Positions 7,401 through 16,529 of a stretch of DNA of 46,248 nucleotides are shown piece by piece. Each line of letters begins with the position of its first letter. Positions within the stretch are counted from its first letter, which is position 1. A program made the translations under genes and the position numbers. Origin of the DNA: Pseudomonadota bacterium (GTDB lineage Bacteria; Pseudomonadota; Alphaproteobacteria; Rhizobiales; Aestuariivirgaceae); NCBI GenBank assembly GCA_963205315.1, contig CAUJIO010000067.1:1-46248 (forward strand). The letters are read 5' to 3'. Under the pieces are notes generated by a model. That model saw only the letters and a list, made by a program, of their open reading frames with translations, was not told where the DNA came from and did no database searches.

Positions 7401-7607
7401 CGGAATGATCTTTTCTTCGCCGGTGACCAGCGCCACATTTGGATCGCCGGCCCTCAGTCTCACCCTGTCGTAGATCTCGCGCGCCAGCAGCCGCAAGGGC
7501 AAGCCAATCATGCCGCCGCCATGGCCCAGCATGCGCTCCACGGCGAGGTGGGTCTTGCCCGTATTGGTGGGACCCAGCACGGCGGTGACATTTTTTGCAG
7601 ACGGCAT
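4416..7607 (-). CDS. Suv3-like DEAD/DEAH-type RNA helicase with disordered C-terminal extension
   Basis: Superfamily 2 ATP-dependent helicase related to mitochondrial Suv3, the degradosome helicase. Walker A is GPTNTGKT near residues 12-19. The DEAD-box equivalent is DEVQ (AIDEVQL) near residue 94. Motif VI is present in GQVAGRAGRYMNDG, and Suv3-type C-terminal helical domains follow. Residues from about 815 to 1020 are a long Ala/Pro/Glu-rich then Arg-rich stretch of low complexity, ending in a short ordered-looking motif, PDSPFAILGALKEKLAGK. The Arg-rich part probably binds RNA. The likely role is RNA turnover or ribosome-associated RNA remodelling, inferred from the family. It is the first gene of the run leading to carD. 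Confidence 0.9.
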   Translation of the reverse strand: MPSAKNVTAVLGPTNTGKTHLAVERMLGHGGGMIGLPLRLLAREIYDRVRLRAGDPNVALVTGEEKIIPVNARYWICTVEAMPSDIEVPFLAIDEVQLCADFERGHIFTDRVLNRRGRDETMLLGAATMRPILESMLPKTNFVSRPRFSQLLYAGQKKITRLPRRSAVVAFSADMVYATAELIRRQSGGAAVVLGALSPRTRNAQIALYQSGDVDYIVATDAIGMGLNMDVDHVAFASTRKFDGFQYRQLNPSELGQVAGRAGRYMNDGTFGVTGEADPFDQETVERLESHNFDSVRMLQWRNRDLDFASLERLRMSLNALPHVQGLTRAQPNADLLALESLARDPETRDLAATCSDVERLWEVCQIPDYRNISNSEHASIVSKIYHYLQTGTGFIDEDWFVRQLKFCENTQGDLDTLSNRISHIRTWTFVANRADWLKAPLYWQSYAREIEDKLSDALHERLTQRFIDRRTSVLMKRLAQKEELMSSVEEDGAIHVEGEYVGRINGFVFVPDGTAEGAEARALKAAALSAVAAEITARAKAVAASSDTALKLTRDGQIIWNHSAVGKLEPGASLLKPRVTVLAGDQPSGSDREEVQARLQKFIDRHIGAVLEPLIKLEEGEGLEGIARGIAFRLVETLGVLPRNEVNEEVKALSQDDRAKLRNFGARFGAFNLYVPALLKPAPTELRLLLWALQMQKDGKVDPANLPQAPGQGLTSAPFDRTTPKGFYGVCGYRICGSRVVRIDMLERLADMIRDRVFWRPRFPDEPRPAGSVEGGGFMVVADMMSLVGCSGEDFLGIIRSLDFRMQKKLVKRPLATPAPAAAPEAAAASAPTDVPPVAEAASRPVAEAAEVEPTSVATSAEAPALPETPAAEAPAETPAEAPAETASEVTAPPPAPEVPMEEVEIEVWWPKDTGPFRHRPERAREHHRRGPPRRAAAAGDTPAETGEGAAEASPADAKPAGERQNEKRDFRPRRDSRPRSEARPEGQQPGGNRPREDRKPRGEGQDRDSHRGPQRDNKSRFEKKSFDKPRFEERKPRPEKPMDPDSPFAILGALKEKLAGK

Positions 7608-8134
7608 GAAAGAGCGGGGCGTCGAAAAACCTTTTGTTTCAATTGGGGCTGCGGGGCTGTCCGGTCAAGTTCTTTCGCCCCGTTCTGAGCCGCCGCGTTA
7701 GGAAATGGATTCAATCAGGAACGAAGTGAGCCCGAATCGCTGACTCGGCGCGATTCAGGATTTGTTCCCCAGCAATCGTGCGGTCTGGCCTTCAGGACAA
7801 CAGAAGGTGACCGTCATATGGTGATGGTCTGGCGGCCTTGCCGTTAACCTGTGATGGCAAGATGTTGTGGAAGTGTTGCGACGGCCAAGCCGACGGGGCC
7901 GCCGATCTTAACGAAGCGTTCCCCTTCCGGAACAGAGCAGGCCCGAATCGGCGAACCTGAGATTTTCCGGTTTTGTTCTCACAAGATGTGGGGGCAGGCT
8001 GCGGGTCGCACCACAAGCCGGGTTACAAGAGGCCGCCGTCCAGACGGAATTCGACTTCAAGGTGTTAACTGATCCGTGCCAAAATGGGACATGCGGGATT
8101 CTCATCGTTCCTGTCAGAAAGCAGACTCATTGGC
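7608..8134. other. 527-bp gap upstream of helicase and rpmB
   Basis: No convincing gene is seen. A weak minus-strand promoter for the helicase is possible: TTGACC (7668-7663), 17-bp spacer, CAATTG (7645-7640). An inverted repeat GAATCG/CGATTC occurs around 7734-7757. Short frames on both strands lack good starts. Confidence 0.45.
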
Positions 8135-8163
8135 TTGACCGCTGTGTGGTCTGCCACTATAGA
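8135..8163 (+). promoter_or_regulatory. sigma-70-type promoter of rpmB
   Basis: TTGACC (8135-8140), an exact 17-bp spacer, and TATAGA (8158-8163). The expected transcription start is near 8170, leaving a leader of about 50 bases before rpmB. Confidence 0.75.
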
Positions 8164-8222
8164 ACCGGCAACTGAGCCGGGGACCCTCGTTTCCGGCGGC
8201 AATCATTTGTGAGGTTATCACC

Positions 8223-8522
8223 ATGGCTCGCCGTTGTGAGTTGACGGGTAAGAATGCACAGGTTGGCAACAAGGTCAGCCATGCCAACAACAAGACGCGT
8301 ACCCGGTTCATGCCGAACCTGTGCGATGTCAGCCTGATGAGCGATGCGATGGGCCTGACCTATCGCCTGCGCATTTCGGCGATCGCGCTGAAGTCGGTTG
8401 AGCATGCCGGCGGTCTCGATGCGTTCCTGCTGAAGCAGAACAATGAGAGCCTGTCGGACAAGGCGCTGAAGCTGAAGCGTTCGATCGCCAAGAAGGTCGA
8501 AGCCCAGAAGGCCGCCGCCTGA
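8223..8522 (+). CDS. rpmB: 50S ribosomal protein L28
   Basis: Structural protein of the large ribosomal subunit. The start [20 protein letters not shown] and the block [12 protein letters not shown] are diagnostic for L28. At 99 residues it has the usual alphaproteobacterial length, longer than the enterobacterial form. GAGG lies about nine bases before ATG. It is transcribed alone between a strong promoter and a strong terminator. Confidence 0.98.
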   Translation: MARRCELTGKNAQVGNKVSHANNKTRTRFMPNLCDVSLMSDAMGLTYRLRISAIALKSVEHAGGLDAFLLKQNNESLSDKALKLKRSIAKKVEAQKAAA

Positions 8523-8549
8523 CCGGGCACGGCGTTCTCCGAATTTGCA

Positions 8550-8580
8550 AAGCCGCTCCTTCCGGGGCGGCTTTTGTTTT
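8550..8580 (+). terminator. rho-independent terminator after rpmB
   Basis: A 10-bp stem (AAGCCGCTCC / GGGGCGGCTT, one G-T-type pair) with loop TTCC is followed by TTGTTTT. It lies 27 bases past the rpmB stop codon. Confidence 0.85.
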
Positions 8581-8591
8581 AAGGTCAGGCG

Positions 8592-9239
8592 ATGACCGCG
8601 AATGAAAAGCCAACGCCTCGTCCCGCTTCCGCGCCGCGCGATGGCTCGCCGCGCGTGCATGGAACGGCGCAATTGCGCAATGCGACTCTCGGGCGCTTCA
8701 CCGAACTGAAGGAACGCGTGCAGTTCTGCGATTCCACGCTTGGGGACTATTCCTATATCGAGCGGCATTCCGAGGTGATCTATAGCCGCATCGGGAAATT
8801 CTGCGCGATTGCTGCTGATGTGCGGATCAATGCGCTGCGCCATCCGATGGAGCGCATCAGCCAGCACAAGATGACCTATCGGCCCAATGAATATTTCGTT
8901 GGCGCCAAGCTCGACAAGACCTTCCGGGAAAGCCGTATTCAAGACGCCGTCGAGATCGGGCATGACGTGTGGATCGGCCATGGCGCCATCATTCTGCCGG
9001 GGGTGAAAATCGGTCACGGCGCGGTGGTGGCGGCAGGCGCGGTGGTCACGAAGGATGTCGCACCACATGCGGTGGCGGGCGGTATGCCCGCGGCATTCAT
9101 CAAGTGGCGGTTTGCGCCGGACATCAGTGCACGGATCATTTCACTCGGCTGGTGGGATTGGGAGCACGAGCGCCTGGCCAGAGCCGTGGATGACATGCGG
9201 GCTTTGAGCGTCGAGGCGTTTCTTGAGAAGTACGAATGA
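8592..9239 (+). CDS. hexapeptide-repeat acetyltransferase, phosphonate-metabolism type
   Basis: A left-handed beta-helix transferase of 215 residues. The repeats run from about residue 20 to 175, with the hallmark turn IGHDVWIGHGAIILPGVKIG and the block GAVVTKDVAPHAVAGGMPA. The segments GDYSYIERHSEVIYSRIGKF and WWDWEHERL match the transferase family usually found in phosphonate (phn) operons, whose substrate is not settled. No phn gene lies nearby, so it is an orphan member. AGGTCAGG precedes the ATG. It is convergent with the phytase-like gene. Confidence 0.85.
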   Translation: MTANEKPTPRPASAPRDGSPRVHGTAQLRNATLGRFTELKERVQFCDSTLGDYSYIERHSEVIYSRIGKFCAIAADVRINALRHPMERISQHKMTYRPNEYFVGAKLDKTFRESRIQDAVEIGHDVWIGHGAIILPGVKIGHGAVVAAGAVVTKDVAPHAVAGGMPAAFIKWRFAPDISARIISLGWWDWEHERLARAVDDMRALSVEAFLEKYE

Positions 9240-9251
9240 AGGATGCTTCGG

Positions 9252-10268
9252 CTACGGCTTGTAGGCGAACTGCAACAGCACTGTGCTCTGGATGTAGGTG
9301 TTGAAATTGTTGTCGGACAACAGGGTCACGCGGGTTTCGCCATCACGCTCGCAAAGTGCGATGCCTTCCATGTTGTCGATTGCGTAGATTGGCACACTGG
9401 CTTCGAGCAGGAGTTCGGGCTTCACCAGAGTTCCGGACTTGACGGATTTGGGATCGAAGCGCCGGATGGCCATGCCGGGCAGCGACGTCTTGGTGAGGCT
9501 GCGTTCCATCGTCAAGACGCTTCCATCCGGCAACACGGCGAGATCGGTGACGTTGTAAGTGCTGTAGCGCTCGATGGCGAACGCCGTGGTGCGGGTGCCG
9601 TTCCAGATCCAGGCGAGGCTGTTGCCATCGGCATTGCGCTGCCGCTCGGCGATGGCAATGAGATCGCCAGAGGGCAATTGGCCCAGTGACTCGATTTCGC
9701 CATTCCACGGACCTTCGTCAATCGCGTGCGGATAGGGGATTGGAACAAAAGGTGCAGAGAGGTTTTTGGCGGCGAGATCGTAGGTGCCGATACGCACCCG
9801 GCGTTCAAAGGCGACGGCGATCTGGCCCGACTGCAGCCTGGTGACCGCCTCGGCATCGGTCCAGACTTCGTTCTTCTGTATCTTGCCCGCGCTGTCGCGG
9901 ATCGGCAGCAGCGAGTGGGCATTCAGCCCCGTCAGTGTGGCGCCGTCATAGGTCAGCGTCGCGGTGAACCAGCGGCCCTGGTCGCTGATGGCCAACAGAT
10001 CTTCGCAATTGTTGCTGAGGACCAGGCCCGAGAGGCCGCCGAAACCGTCCGACGGACTGGTGAGCGTCAGCCCGCCGCGCCAGGTGAAGGCCCCGAACCC
10101 GATCGTCGAGGTGAAATTGTTGAACGTGGTGATTGGTGACGCTTCGACATAGAGCGGTCCAGTCTGGGCGGGAGTTCGCGTGCCCGAGAGATGCAGCAGT
10201 GCCAGTGCCGCCACGGCTGGCAGCCCGATTTTCCACCACTTGCCCCGGACAGGCGGTTTGCCGGTCAC
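9252..10268 (-). CDS. esterase-like / phytase-family beta-propeller protein
   Basis: A 338-residue exported or membrane-anchored protein. Residues about 13-34 are a hydrophobic signal segment ending near a short Thr/Pro stretch. The rest matches the esterase-like activity of phytase family (PF13449-type): [34 protein letters not shown], and DNMEGIALC near the end. These proteins are predicted propellers and few have a proven substrate. Its start overlaps the cobT stop by four bases, so it is co-translated with the cobaltochelatase genes, an association of unknown meaning. Confidence 0.8.
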   Translation of the reverse strand: MTGKPPVRGKWWKIGLPAVAALALLHLSGTRTPAQTGPLYVEASPITTFNNFTSTIGFGAFTWRGGLTLTSPSDGFGGLSGLVLSNNCEDLLAISDQGRWFTATLTYDGATLTGLNAHSLLPIRDSAGKIQKNEVWTDAEAVTRLQSGQIAVAFERRVRIGTYDLAAKNLSAPFVPIPYPHAIDEGPWNGEIESLGQLPSGDLIAIAERQRNADGNSLAWIWNGTRTTAFAIERYSTYNVTDLAVLPDGSVLTMERSLTKTSLPGMAIRRFDPKSVKSGTLVKPELLLEASVPIYAIDNMEGIALCERDGETRVTLLSDNNFNTYIQSTVLLQFAYKP

Positions 10269-12154
10269 GCCGTGGCGCGCTTCTTCGCTGGCTTGGCGGG
10301 TTGGCGGACCTGCTTCTTCTCTTTCTCGGCAAAGAGTTCGGCAAGCTTCTCGGTCATCGCGCCGCCCAGTTCCTCGGCATCGACGATTGTGACGGCGCGC
10401 TTGTAGTAGCGCGTCACGTCATGCCCAATGCCGATGGCGATCAGCTCGACCGGTGAGCGATTCTCGATGTCGACGATGATCTGACGCAGATGTTTCTCGA
10501 GATAGTTGCCGGAGTTGACCGACAGTGTCGAGTCATCGACCGGCGCACCATCCGAAATGACCATGAGTATGCGGCGCTGTTCCTGCCTGGCCAACAAACG
10601 GTTGTGCGCCCAGATCAGCGCCTCGCCGTCGATGTTCTCCTTCAGAAGGCCTTCGCGCATCATCAGGCCAAGATTGCGCCTGGCGCGGCGCCACGGCATG
10701 TCGGCCGACTTGTAGATGATGTGGCGGAGATCGTTGAGGCGGCCGGGGTTGACGGGCTTGTTTGTCGCCAGCCACTTCTCGCGCGACTGCCCGCCCTTCC
10801 AGGCCCGCGTGGTGAAGCCCAGGATCTCGACCTTGACACCGCAGCGTTCGAGCGTACGGGCGAGAATATCGGCGCAAGTTGCCGCGACTGTGATGGGGCG
10901 GCCACGCATCGAGCCGGAATTGTCGAGCAGCAACGTCACCACGGTATCGCGGAATTCCGTGTCCTGCTCCATCTTGAAGGAGAGCGGATGCATCGGATCG
11001 ATGACGACGCGCGTCAGCCGCGAGGCATCGAGCACGCCTTCCTCGAGGTCGAAATCCCACGAACGGTTCTGCTGGGCCATGAGACGGCGCTGCAAGCGGT
11101 TGGCAAGCCTGGCGACCACGCCCTGGAGATTGGAGAGCTGCTTGTCGAGATAGTTGCGGAGCCTCGTCAGCTCTTCGGCATCGCAGAGTTCCTCGGCCGA
11201 AATCTCTTCGTCGAACTGGTTGGTGAAGACCTTGTAGAAGTCCTCGTTCGACAACGAAGAGAAGGGCAGCTGCGGGCGCCAGGGTTCTTCGCCTTCGGAT
11301 TCCTCTTCGCCGGCTTCGTCGTCAGGCTGTTCCTCGACGTCCATCTGGCGGGCATCCATTTCGGCGGAGTCGGATTCGCCTTCGGCGTCCTGCATCTCCT
11401 CCATGGATTGCTGCGAGCTTTCCTGCTCCTGGCCTTCCGGGGTTTCCTGGCGTTCGCCGGAATCTTCTTCCGGCTCGTTGTCCTCGTCGCTCTCGTCCGC
11501 CTGGTCGGGATCGTCACCCAGCTCGTCGGCCATGTCGAGGGCCGCGATGATGTCGCGCGACATACGGGCGAAGGCGGCCTGATCGTGGATGTTTTCAGTC
11601 AGGTGCGCGAGCTGATCGGCAGCCTTCTCCTCGATCCACGACCGCCAGAGATCGACCATGGTGCGCGCGCCTTCGGGCGGCGGCGAACCGGTGAGCTTTT
11701 CGCGCACCATCAGGGCAACGGCCTCATCGAGCGGCGCATCCTGACGGTCGGTGTAGCGGGCGACATCTTTCTTGGCGTAGCGGTCGTCGAGCATCGCCGC
11801 GAGGTTGTTCTTCATGCCGGGCATGGCATTGGCGCCCAAGGCTTCGACGCGCGCCTCTTCCACCGCTTCGAACACTGCCCGCGCGTTCTTGCCCTGCGGC
11901 TGATAGTGCGCGTGCACCTTGTCATTGTGGTTGGCGACGCGCAGCGCAAATGCATCCGACAAGCCGCGGACGATGGCGACGTCGGAGGCCTTCAGTTCAT
12001 TGGCGATCTGCGGCAGCCTGGCGCGATTGCCGGAGAGAGCCGGTTGCTCGTTGCCGAAGACGACGGAGAGCTCCGGGTCTTCGGCAATGGTCTTCATCGC
12101 GACGGTGAGGACGCGCTTGAAGCCGGTCGACGGCGACTCCTTGTCAGTGGCCAC
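10265..12154 (-). CDS. cobT: cobaltochelatase subunit CobT
   Basis: With CobN and CobS it inserts cobalt into hydrogenobyrinic acid a,c-diamide in aerobic cobalamin synthesis; CobT is the VWA-domain partner of the CobS AAA ring. Features in order: an N-terminal helical part, a highly acidic linker at about residues 210-300, and a C-terminal VWA domain with the MIDAS motif [10 protein letters not shown] near residue 410. It starts with GTG at 12154, ten bases after the cobS stop. Length (629) is normal. No cobN is in the window. CobST-like pairs also occur without cobalamin synthesis, so cobalt use is inferred from the family. Confidence 0.95.
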   Translation of the reverse strand: MATDKESPSTGFKRVLTVAMKTIAEDPELSVVFGNEQPALSGNRARLPQIANELKASDVAIVRGLSDAFALRVANHNDKVHAHYQPQGKNARAVFEAVEEARVEALGANAMPGMKNNLAAMLDDRYAKKDVARYTDRQDAPLDEAVALMVREKLTGSPPPEGARTMVDLWRSWIEEKAADQLAHLTENIHDQAAFARMSRDIIAALDMADELGDDPDQADESDEDNEPEEDSGERQETPEGQEQESSQQSMEEMQDAEGESDSAEMDARQMDVEEQPDDEAGEEESEGEEPWRPQLPFSSLSNEDFYKVFTNQFDEEISAEELCDAEELTRLRNYLDKQLSNLQGVVARLANRLQRRLMAQQNRSWDFDLEEGVLDASRLTRVVIDPMHPLSFKMEQDTEFRDTVVTLLLDNSGSMRGRPITVAATCADILARTLERCGVKVEILGFTTRAWKGGQSREKWLATNKPVNPGRLNDLRHIIYKSADMPWRRARRNLGLMMREGLLKENIDGEALIWAHNRLLARQEQRRILMVISDGAPVDDSTLSVNSGNYLEKHLRQIIVDIENRSPVELIAIGIGHDVTRYYKRAVTIVDAEELGGAMTEKLAELFAEKEKKQVRQPAKPAKKRATA

Positions 12155-12164
12155 CGTCTGTCAC

Positions 12165-13154
12165 TCAGGCAATGGCGATGTGGGCGGAAGATTCAGGCAG
12201 TTCCTCGCCGAAGCACCGCTGATAGAACTCGGCGACAATCGAGCGTTCCAGTTCATCGCACTTGTTGAGGAACGTGACGCGGAAGGCGAAGCCGACATCG
12301 CCGAAGATCTCGGCGTTCTGTGCCCAGGTGAGCACGGTGCGCGGGCTCATGACGGTGGACAGATCGCCCTGCATGAAGGCATTGCGCGTCAGATCGGCGA
12401 CACGGACCATATTGGAGATGATCTTGCGGCCCTTGTCGTTTTCGTAGGACTTCGACTTTGCCAGAACGATGCCGACTTCCTGCGCATGCGGCAGATAGTT
12501 GAGCGCCGTGACAATCGACCAACGGTCCATCTGCGCCTGATTGATCTGCTGGGTGCCGTGATAGAGGCCCGTGGTATCTCCGAGGCCGATGGTGTTGGCG
12601 GTGGAGAACAGGCGGAAGGCGGCATGCGGGCGGATGACCTTGGACTGGTCGAGCAGCGTCAGCTTGCCGGAGGATTCGAGAATGCGCTGGATGACGAACA
12701 TCACGTCCGGGCGGCCGGCATCATATTCGTCGAATACGAGCGCCACATTGTGCTGATAGGCCCAGGGCAGGATGCCTTCGCGGAATTCGGTGACCTGCTT
12801 GCCATCCTGCAGGACGATGGCATCCTTGCCGATCAGGTCGATGCGGCTGATGTGGCTGTCGAGATTGATGCGGATGCAAGGCCAGTTGAGGCGGGCGGCG
12901 ACCTGCTCGATGTGGGTCGACTTGCCGGTGCCGTGATAGCCGGTCACCATGACGCGGCGGTTGTAGGCAAACCCCGCGAGGATGGCCAAGGTGGTCTCGC
13001 GGTTGAACAGGTAGTCCGGGTCGAGATCCGGCACGTGCTCCGAGGTCTTGGAATAGGCGGGGACATCGAGGTTCGAATCGAAGCCGAAGAGCTGCTTCAC
13101 CGACACCTTGATGTCGGGCATGCCGTTCGTTTCCGCAGTGGCCTTTGCATTCAT
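12165..13154 (-). CDS. cobS: cobaltochelatase subunit CobS (AAA+ ATPase)
   Basis: ATPase subunit of the aerobic cobaltochelatase. Walker A is [13 protein letters not shown] near residues 74-82, and Walker B is [10 protein letters not shown] near residue 140. The N-terminal segment ([20 protein letters not shown]) is the conserved CobS-specific region. At 329 residues the length is standard. It lies 80 bp downstream of the J-domain gene on the same strand and ten bases ahead of cobT, so the three probably form an operon. Confidence 0.96.
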   Translation of the reverse strand: MNAKATAETNGMPDIKVSVKQLFGFDSNLDVPAYSKTSEHVPDLDPDYLFNRETTLAILAGFAYNRRVMVTGYHGTGKSTHIEQVAARLNWPCIRINLDSHISRIDLIGKDAIVLQDGKQVTEFREGILPWAYQHNVALVFDEYDAGRPDVMFVIQRILESSGKLTLLDQSKVIRPHAAFRLFSTANTIGLGDTTGLYHGTQQINQAQMDRWSIVTALNYLPHAQEVGIVLAKSKSYENDKGRKIISNMVRVADLTRNAFMQGDLSTVMSPRTVLTWAQNAEIFGDVGFAFRVTFLNKCDELERSIVAEFYQRCFGEELPESSAHIAIA

Positions 13155-13234
13155 GTTATGAATTCTTCATGTTCCGGGGTTCGTCGGGGCGGGTTTTAGA
13201 CGGTCACGGCAGCCGGGGCAAGGCTCGCAAATGA

Positions 13235-13840
13235 CTAGCAGAACCCACTTGAACGCAGGTGGTCATAGGCCTGGATCACGGCTTTCAGCGTGTCTTCGTT
13301 GGCCCTGCTGCCGCCATTGGCATCCGGGTGAAGGCGTTTCACCAGCGTCTTGTACTGGGTTTTGACCTGATCCGGGGTGGCGCTGTCGTCCAGGCCCAGT
13401 GTTTGCAAGGCTTTCAGCTCGGTGGAGCGAAGCATGCGGCCCGAGGTATGGCGGCCTGGTTGCTTTTCCGCTGTGGAGTTGAGGCCAAAGGGATCCGAGC
13501 GCATCTGGGCAGCCTTGCGGCGCACGCTGGACGCTGTTGCCTGGGCATTCTGTCCGAGCTTCCAGGTGGGACGATGGCCGAGCCGTGCGTCCTTCTGGAA
13601 ATCCTGCATCTCGTCGTCCTTCATGCCGGCGAAATAGTTGTAGGTCTTGTTGTACTCCTGCACGTGTGCGGTGCAGTAGTTGAAGAACTTGCCTTCATGG
13701 CCACGGCCCATCGGCGCCTTGTGGCGTCCGGGGCGGGGACAATCTGGCCAATCGCATTGCGGAACCGTATCGGCAGCCTTCTTCTCGGCCCCGGGTTTCG
13801 TCACGCGGATCTTGTCGAAGTATTTTGAATCGAGTTTCAT
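13235..13840 (-). CDS. J-domain (DnaJ-like) protein with N-terminal Cys/His motif
   Basis: A 201-residue co-chaperone. The J domain is C-terminal (residues about 140-200) and carries the essential HPD in VKRLHPDANGGSR. The N-terminal part has C-x4-C and later Y-C-x2-H around residues 29-60, with a conserved aromatic stretch (YNKTYNYFAGM), possibly metal binding. This architecture is common in alphaproteobacteria beside cobS and bolA. It probably stimulates DnaK on an unknown client. It is divergent from bolA. Confidence 0.88.
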   Translation of the reverse strand: MKLDSKYFDKIRVTKPGAEKKAADTVPQCDWPDCPRPGRHKAPMGRGHEGKFFNYCTAHVQEYNKTYNYFAGMKDDEMQDFQKDARLGHRPTWKLGQNAQATASSVRRKAAQMRSDPFGLNSTAEKQPGRHTSGRMLRSTELKALQTLGLDDSATPDQVKTQYKTLVKRLHPDANGGSRANEDTLKAVIQAYDHLRSSGFC

Positions 13841-13901
13841 CGCGGGTGATTATGGTGGTAGTGGCCTCTGCAAGCAAGCCTTGCCATGAATGAGAGACAA
13901 G

Positions 13902-14186
13902 ATGACACCTGAGAGCGAATTAGGCCCGGTCGGCCAAACAATCTCCGCAAAGCTCCGGCAAAATCTCGCGCCGGCGGCGCTGGACGTGATCGATGAGTCG
14001 TACCAGCACGCTGGGCATTCAGGATCACGGCCCGATGGCGAAAGCCATTTCCGCATCAAGATCGTGGCCGAGGCCTTTCGTGGGAAATCGCGCGTCGAGC
14101 AGCATCGCATGGTGAATGCGGTGCTGGCGGAAGAACTGCGCGAACGGGTGCATGCACTGGCGATTCAATCCTCGGCGCCGGCGTGA
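13902..14186 (+). CDS. bolA: BolA family protein
   Basis: Small stress-morphogene protein that pairs with monothiol glutaredoxins to bind Fe-S clusters. The BolA fold is clear: SHFRIKIVAEAFRGKSRVEQHRMVNAVL with the invariant H near the C-terminal helix. Start at 13902 is preferred because GAGAGACAAG lies directly upstream; an ATG at 13890 in the same frame has no such site. Its 3' end overlaps the FAD-reductase gene end by 22 bp, tail to tail. A glutaredoxin gene exists in the window at 33.5 kb but is a dithiol type. Confidence 0.93.
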   Translation: MTPESELGPVGQTISAKLRQNLAPAALDVIDESYQHAGHSGSRPDGESHFRIKIVAEAFRGKSRVEQHRMVNAVLAEELRERVHALAIQSSAPA

Positions 14187-15268
14187 GGCGTGTCGCGGGG
14201 CTTTTCACCGCGGCGATGGAAATAGACGGTGTTGGCGAACCAGCGCATCGGCGGCGTGCCGATGATGAGGTCATAGAGCCAGTTCGGCGGACCGAAATCC
14301 ATGACGGTGCGCAACGCCAGCTTTTTTGCAAAGCCGGGGAGTTCCCGACGCAGTACAAGCTCGGGCGGCGGGCCGTTGCGCGTCAGGTGATCGGCGATGA
14401 GCTGTCCCGCACGGCGGCCATAGCGGAAGGCGAGGCGAATGCCACCTCCCGTCAAGGGCGAGACATGGCCTGCGGCATCACCAATCAGCAGCACCTTCTC
14501 GGCGGCGAAGGGATCGACAGGTCCGCCGCAGGGAATGAGGCCGGAACGGCGCTCCTTCACATCGGCGGATGAAAATCCGAAGAGGTGCTCGGTGTGCGAG
14601 AGGAATGCCCGCAGATCGGGCTTGACGCTGTCGTTGGTGGCAAGCCCGACCTGAAAGAAGCCGGGCGCCGGGGCCACCCAGGCGAGATAGCCGCGCGCCA
14701 GCCTGGTGTCGAGGAAGCAATGCAGGAGATCCGGATCGGCCTGCGGAAGTGCATGGTATTCCACTTCAAGACCGGTGAGGAAGCGGCTGTTGCGGCCAAG
14801 GCCGAAGAGCTTGGCCACGGTGGAGCGCGCGCCATCGGCGCCCACCAGATAGCGGGTCTGCAGATCGAACTGCGGCAAGTCGAGGCCGCCTTCCCCACGG
14901 CTTGCCTGTTCGAACTTCCGTCCACAGATGATTTCGGCGCCGGCGAGTCGCGCCTGATCGGCAAACCAGCGGATGAGACCCGCCGTATCGGTGGTGAGAA
15001 AGAAATAATCGCGGGATGACAGGTCGATGTGCCGCAATGACGGCGCGTAGAGCCTGACGCCATGGATGGCGCGCGAAAATTGTGGCGGCGTATCCACCTC
15101 GTCAGCTGCTTCCTTCACCAGAATTCCGGTGGTGTGGATGCGGGCACCGGGCTCATCCTTGGCTTCGATGACCACCGTCTTCAGCCCCCTGAGGGCGGCG
15201 GTGCGGGCGCAGATCAGGCCGGCGAAACTGGCGCCGACGATGACAAGATCAACCTGCCGCCTGGCCAT
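14165..15268 (-). CDS. FAD-dependent oxidoreductase, geranylgeranyl-reductase-like
   Basis: A 367-residue flavoprotein of the PHBH fold. Residues 6-20 form the dinucleotide-binding motif (LVIVGASFAGLICARTAA), residue 40 region supplies the ribose-binding acid, and the second FAD motif is LLIGDAAGHVSPLTGGGIRLA. The latter is the pattern of geranylgeranyl reductases and related monooxygenases. The substrate cannot be assigned. The GXSXXG-like position reads GASFAG instead of GAGPAG, a modest change. The gene overlaps the CorC-like gene by 20 bp and closes the aroK-aroB-corC run. Confidence 0.82.
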   Translation of the reverse strand: MARRQVDLVIVGASFAGLICARTAALRGLKTVVIEAKDEPGARIHTTGILVKEAADEVDTPPQFSRAIHGVRLYAPSLRHIDLSSRDYFFLTTDTAGLIRWFADQARLAGAEIICGRKFEQASRGEGGLDLPQFDLQTRYLVGADGARSTVAKLFGLGRNSRFLTGLEVEYHALPQADPDLLHCFLDTRLARGYLAWVAPAPGFFQVGLATNDSVKPDLRAFLSHTEHLFGFSSADVKERRSGLIPCGGPVDPFAAEKVLLIGDAAGHVSPLTGGGIRLAFRYGRRAGQLIADHLTRNGPPPELVLRRELPGFAKKLALRTVMDFGPPNWLYDLIIGTPPMRWFANTVYFHRRGEKPRDTPHAGAED

Positions 15269-16529
15269 CGGCTTCGCGTTTCAGCGGCGTCATGCGCAGG
15301 GCGGTCACCTGATGCTTGCGCTTCTTCAGGATTTCAAAGCGGAAGCCGTGGAAGCTGAAAGCCTGGCCGACATCCGGAATCATGCGAGCCTCGTGAATGA
15401 CCAGGCCGGCGATGGTGTTCGCTTCCTCATCGGGCAATTCCCAGTCGAATGCGCGGTTGAGATCGCGGATCGGCACGCTGCCATCGACGAGATAGGACCC
15501 ATCGGGCTTCGGCCGCGCGCCGATGCCCACGGCGTCGTGCTCGTCCTTGATGTCGCCAACGATCTCTTCGATGATGTCTTCGAGGGTGACCAGCCCCTGC
15601 ACCTCGCCGTATTCATCGACGACGATGGCGAAGTGGCTCTTGCGCCTGAGAAATGCGTTGAGCTGATCGGGAATGGCGCGGGTATCGGGCACGAACCACG
15701 GTGGAGTCAGGATATCTTCAATATCGACCTTGGCCGCGTCACCATTGTATTTTTGCAGGGCGGCGAAGAGATTCTTGGCATGAAGGACACCGATGATATT
15801 GTCGGGCGTATCCTTCCACACCGGAATACGGGTGTGACCGCTCTTCAGCACCTTGGCAACAATGTCCTTGGGGTCTTCGTCGCCGTCGATCATGGTCATC
15901 TTGGTGCGGTGAACCATGATGTCGGAGACCTCAAGCTCCTGCATGGCGAGAATGCCGCCCAGCATATCGCGGTCGTTTTTCACTACCGATCCTTCCTTGT
16001 GATGAAGGTCGATGGTTTCGCGCAATTCCTCATGCACGGTCGGCTGGTCGGCCGAGCGCCTGAGTCCCAGGGCATTGCGGGCGAGCAGATCGAGCAGGGC
16101 GGCGAGCGGCCCGGCCAGATGGCTGGTCAAAGCGGTGAATCGGGCCAGGAGCACCGCCACGCGTTCGGGATGAATTCTCGCATAGGCGCGCGGCATGGCG
16201 CTGCCGAACAGTGCGAAGAGCAAGACGATGGCGGCGCAGATGCCGGCGCCGGCGAGCGGCGTTGTCATCGCGCCTGCAATTGCGAACGCGCCGAGCATGC
16301 CGGCCAGCATGACAACAATCAGCTTTGAGATACGCAGGGCCGCATGAACGCGGTCTTCCTGAGACAAGAGTTCGAGCACCCGTGCCGCCCGCGTTACTCC
16401 CTTGCGCTCGAGTTCCACGAGCCTGCTGCGGGTCACATCGGTCAGTGCGGCGGCGGCAGCTGAGAGAGCAGACGAGAACAGCAGCAACAACAGGACCGCT
16501 GCCAGCGCCCATCCATGACTCCAGATCAT
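15249..16529 (-). CDS. CNNM/CorC-HlyC family CBS-domain membrane protein
   Basis: A 426-residue inner-membrane protein. Residues 1-~150 are a transmembrane DUF21/CNNM region. Two CBS motifs follow at about residues 195-315 (MVHRTKMTMIDGDEDPKD; HFAIVVDEYGEVQGLVTLEDI), and a C-terminal CorC_HlyC domain lies at about 335-420. CNNM/CorC proteins are linked to magnesium or cobalt efflux and some bind ATP through the CBS pair; the older hemolysin label is not supported. It starts in the ATGA overlap with aroB. Confidence 0.92.
   Translation of the reverse strand: MIWSHGWALAAVLLLLLFSSALSAAAAALTDVTRSRLVELERKGVTRAARVLELLSQEDRVHAALRISKLIVVMLAGMLGAFAIAGAMTTPLAGAGICAAIVLLFALFGSAMPRAYARIHPERVAVLLARFTALTSHLAGPLAALLDLLARNALGLRRSADQPTVHEELRETIDLHHKEGSVVKNDRDMLGGILAMQELEVSDIMVHRTKMTMIDGDEDPKDIVAKVLKSGHTRIPVWKDTPDNIIGVLHAKNLFAALQKYNGDAAKVDIEDILTPPWFVPDTRAIPDQLNAFLRRKSHFAIVVDEYGEVQGLVTLEDIIEEIVGDIKDEHDAVGIGARPKPDGSYLVDGSVPIRDLNRAFDWELPDEEANTIAGLVIHEARMIPDVGQAFSFHGFRFEILKKRKHQVTALRMTPLKREADGQAAG

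Noticed and set aside
7851-8072. Short frames between the helicase and rpmB
   Set aside because: No supported start on either strand and the rpmB promoter lies directly downstream; treated as non-coding.
10490-12268. 592-codon open frame antisense to cobT
   Set aside because: It is a shadow of the cobT coding strand; the cobT protein has all expected motifs.
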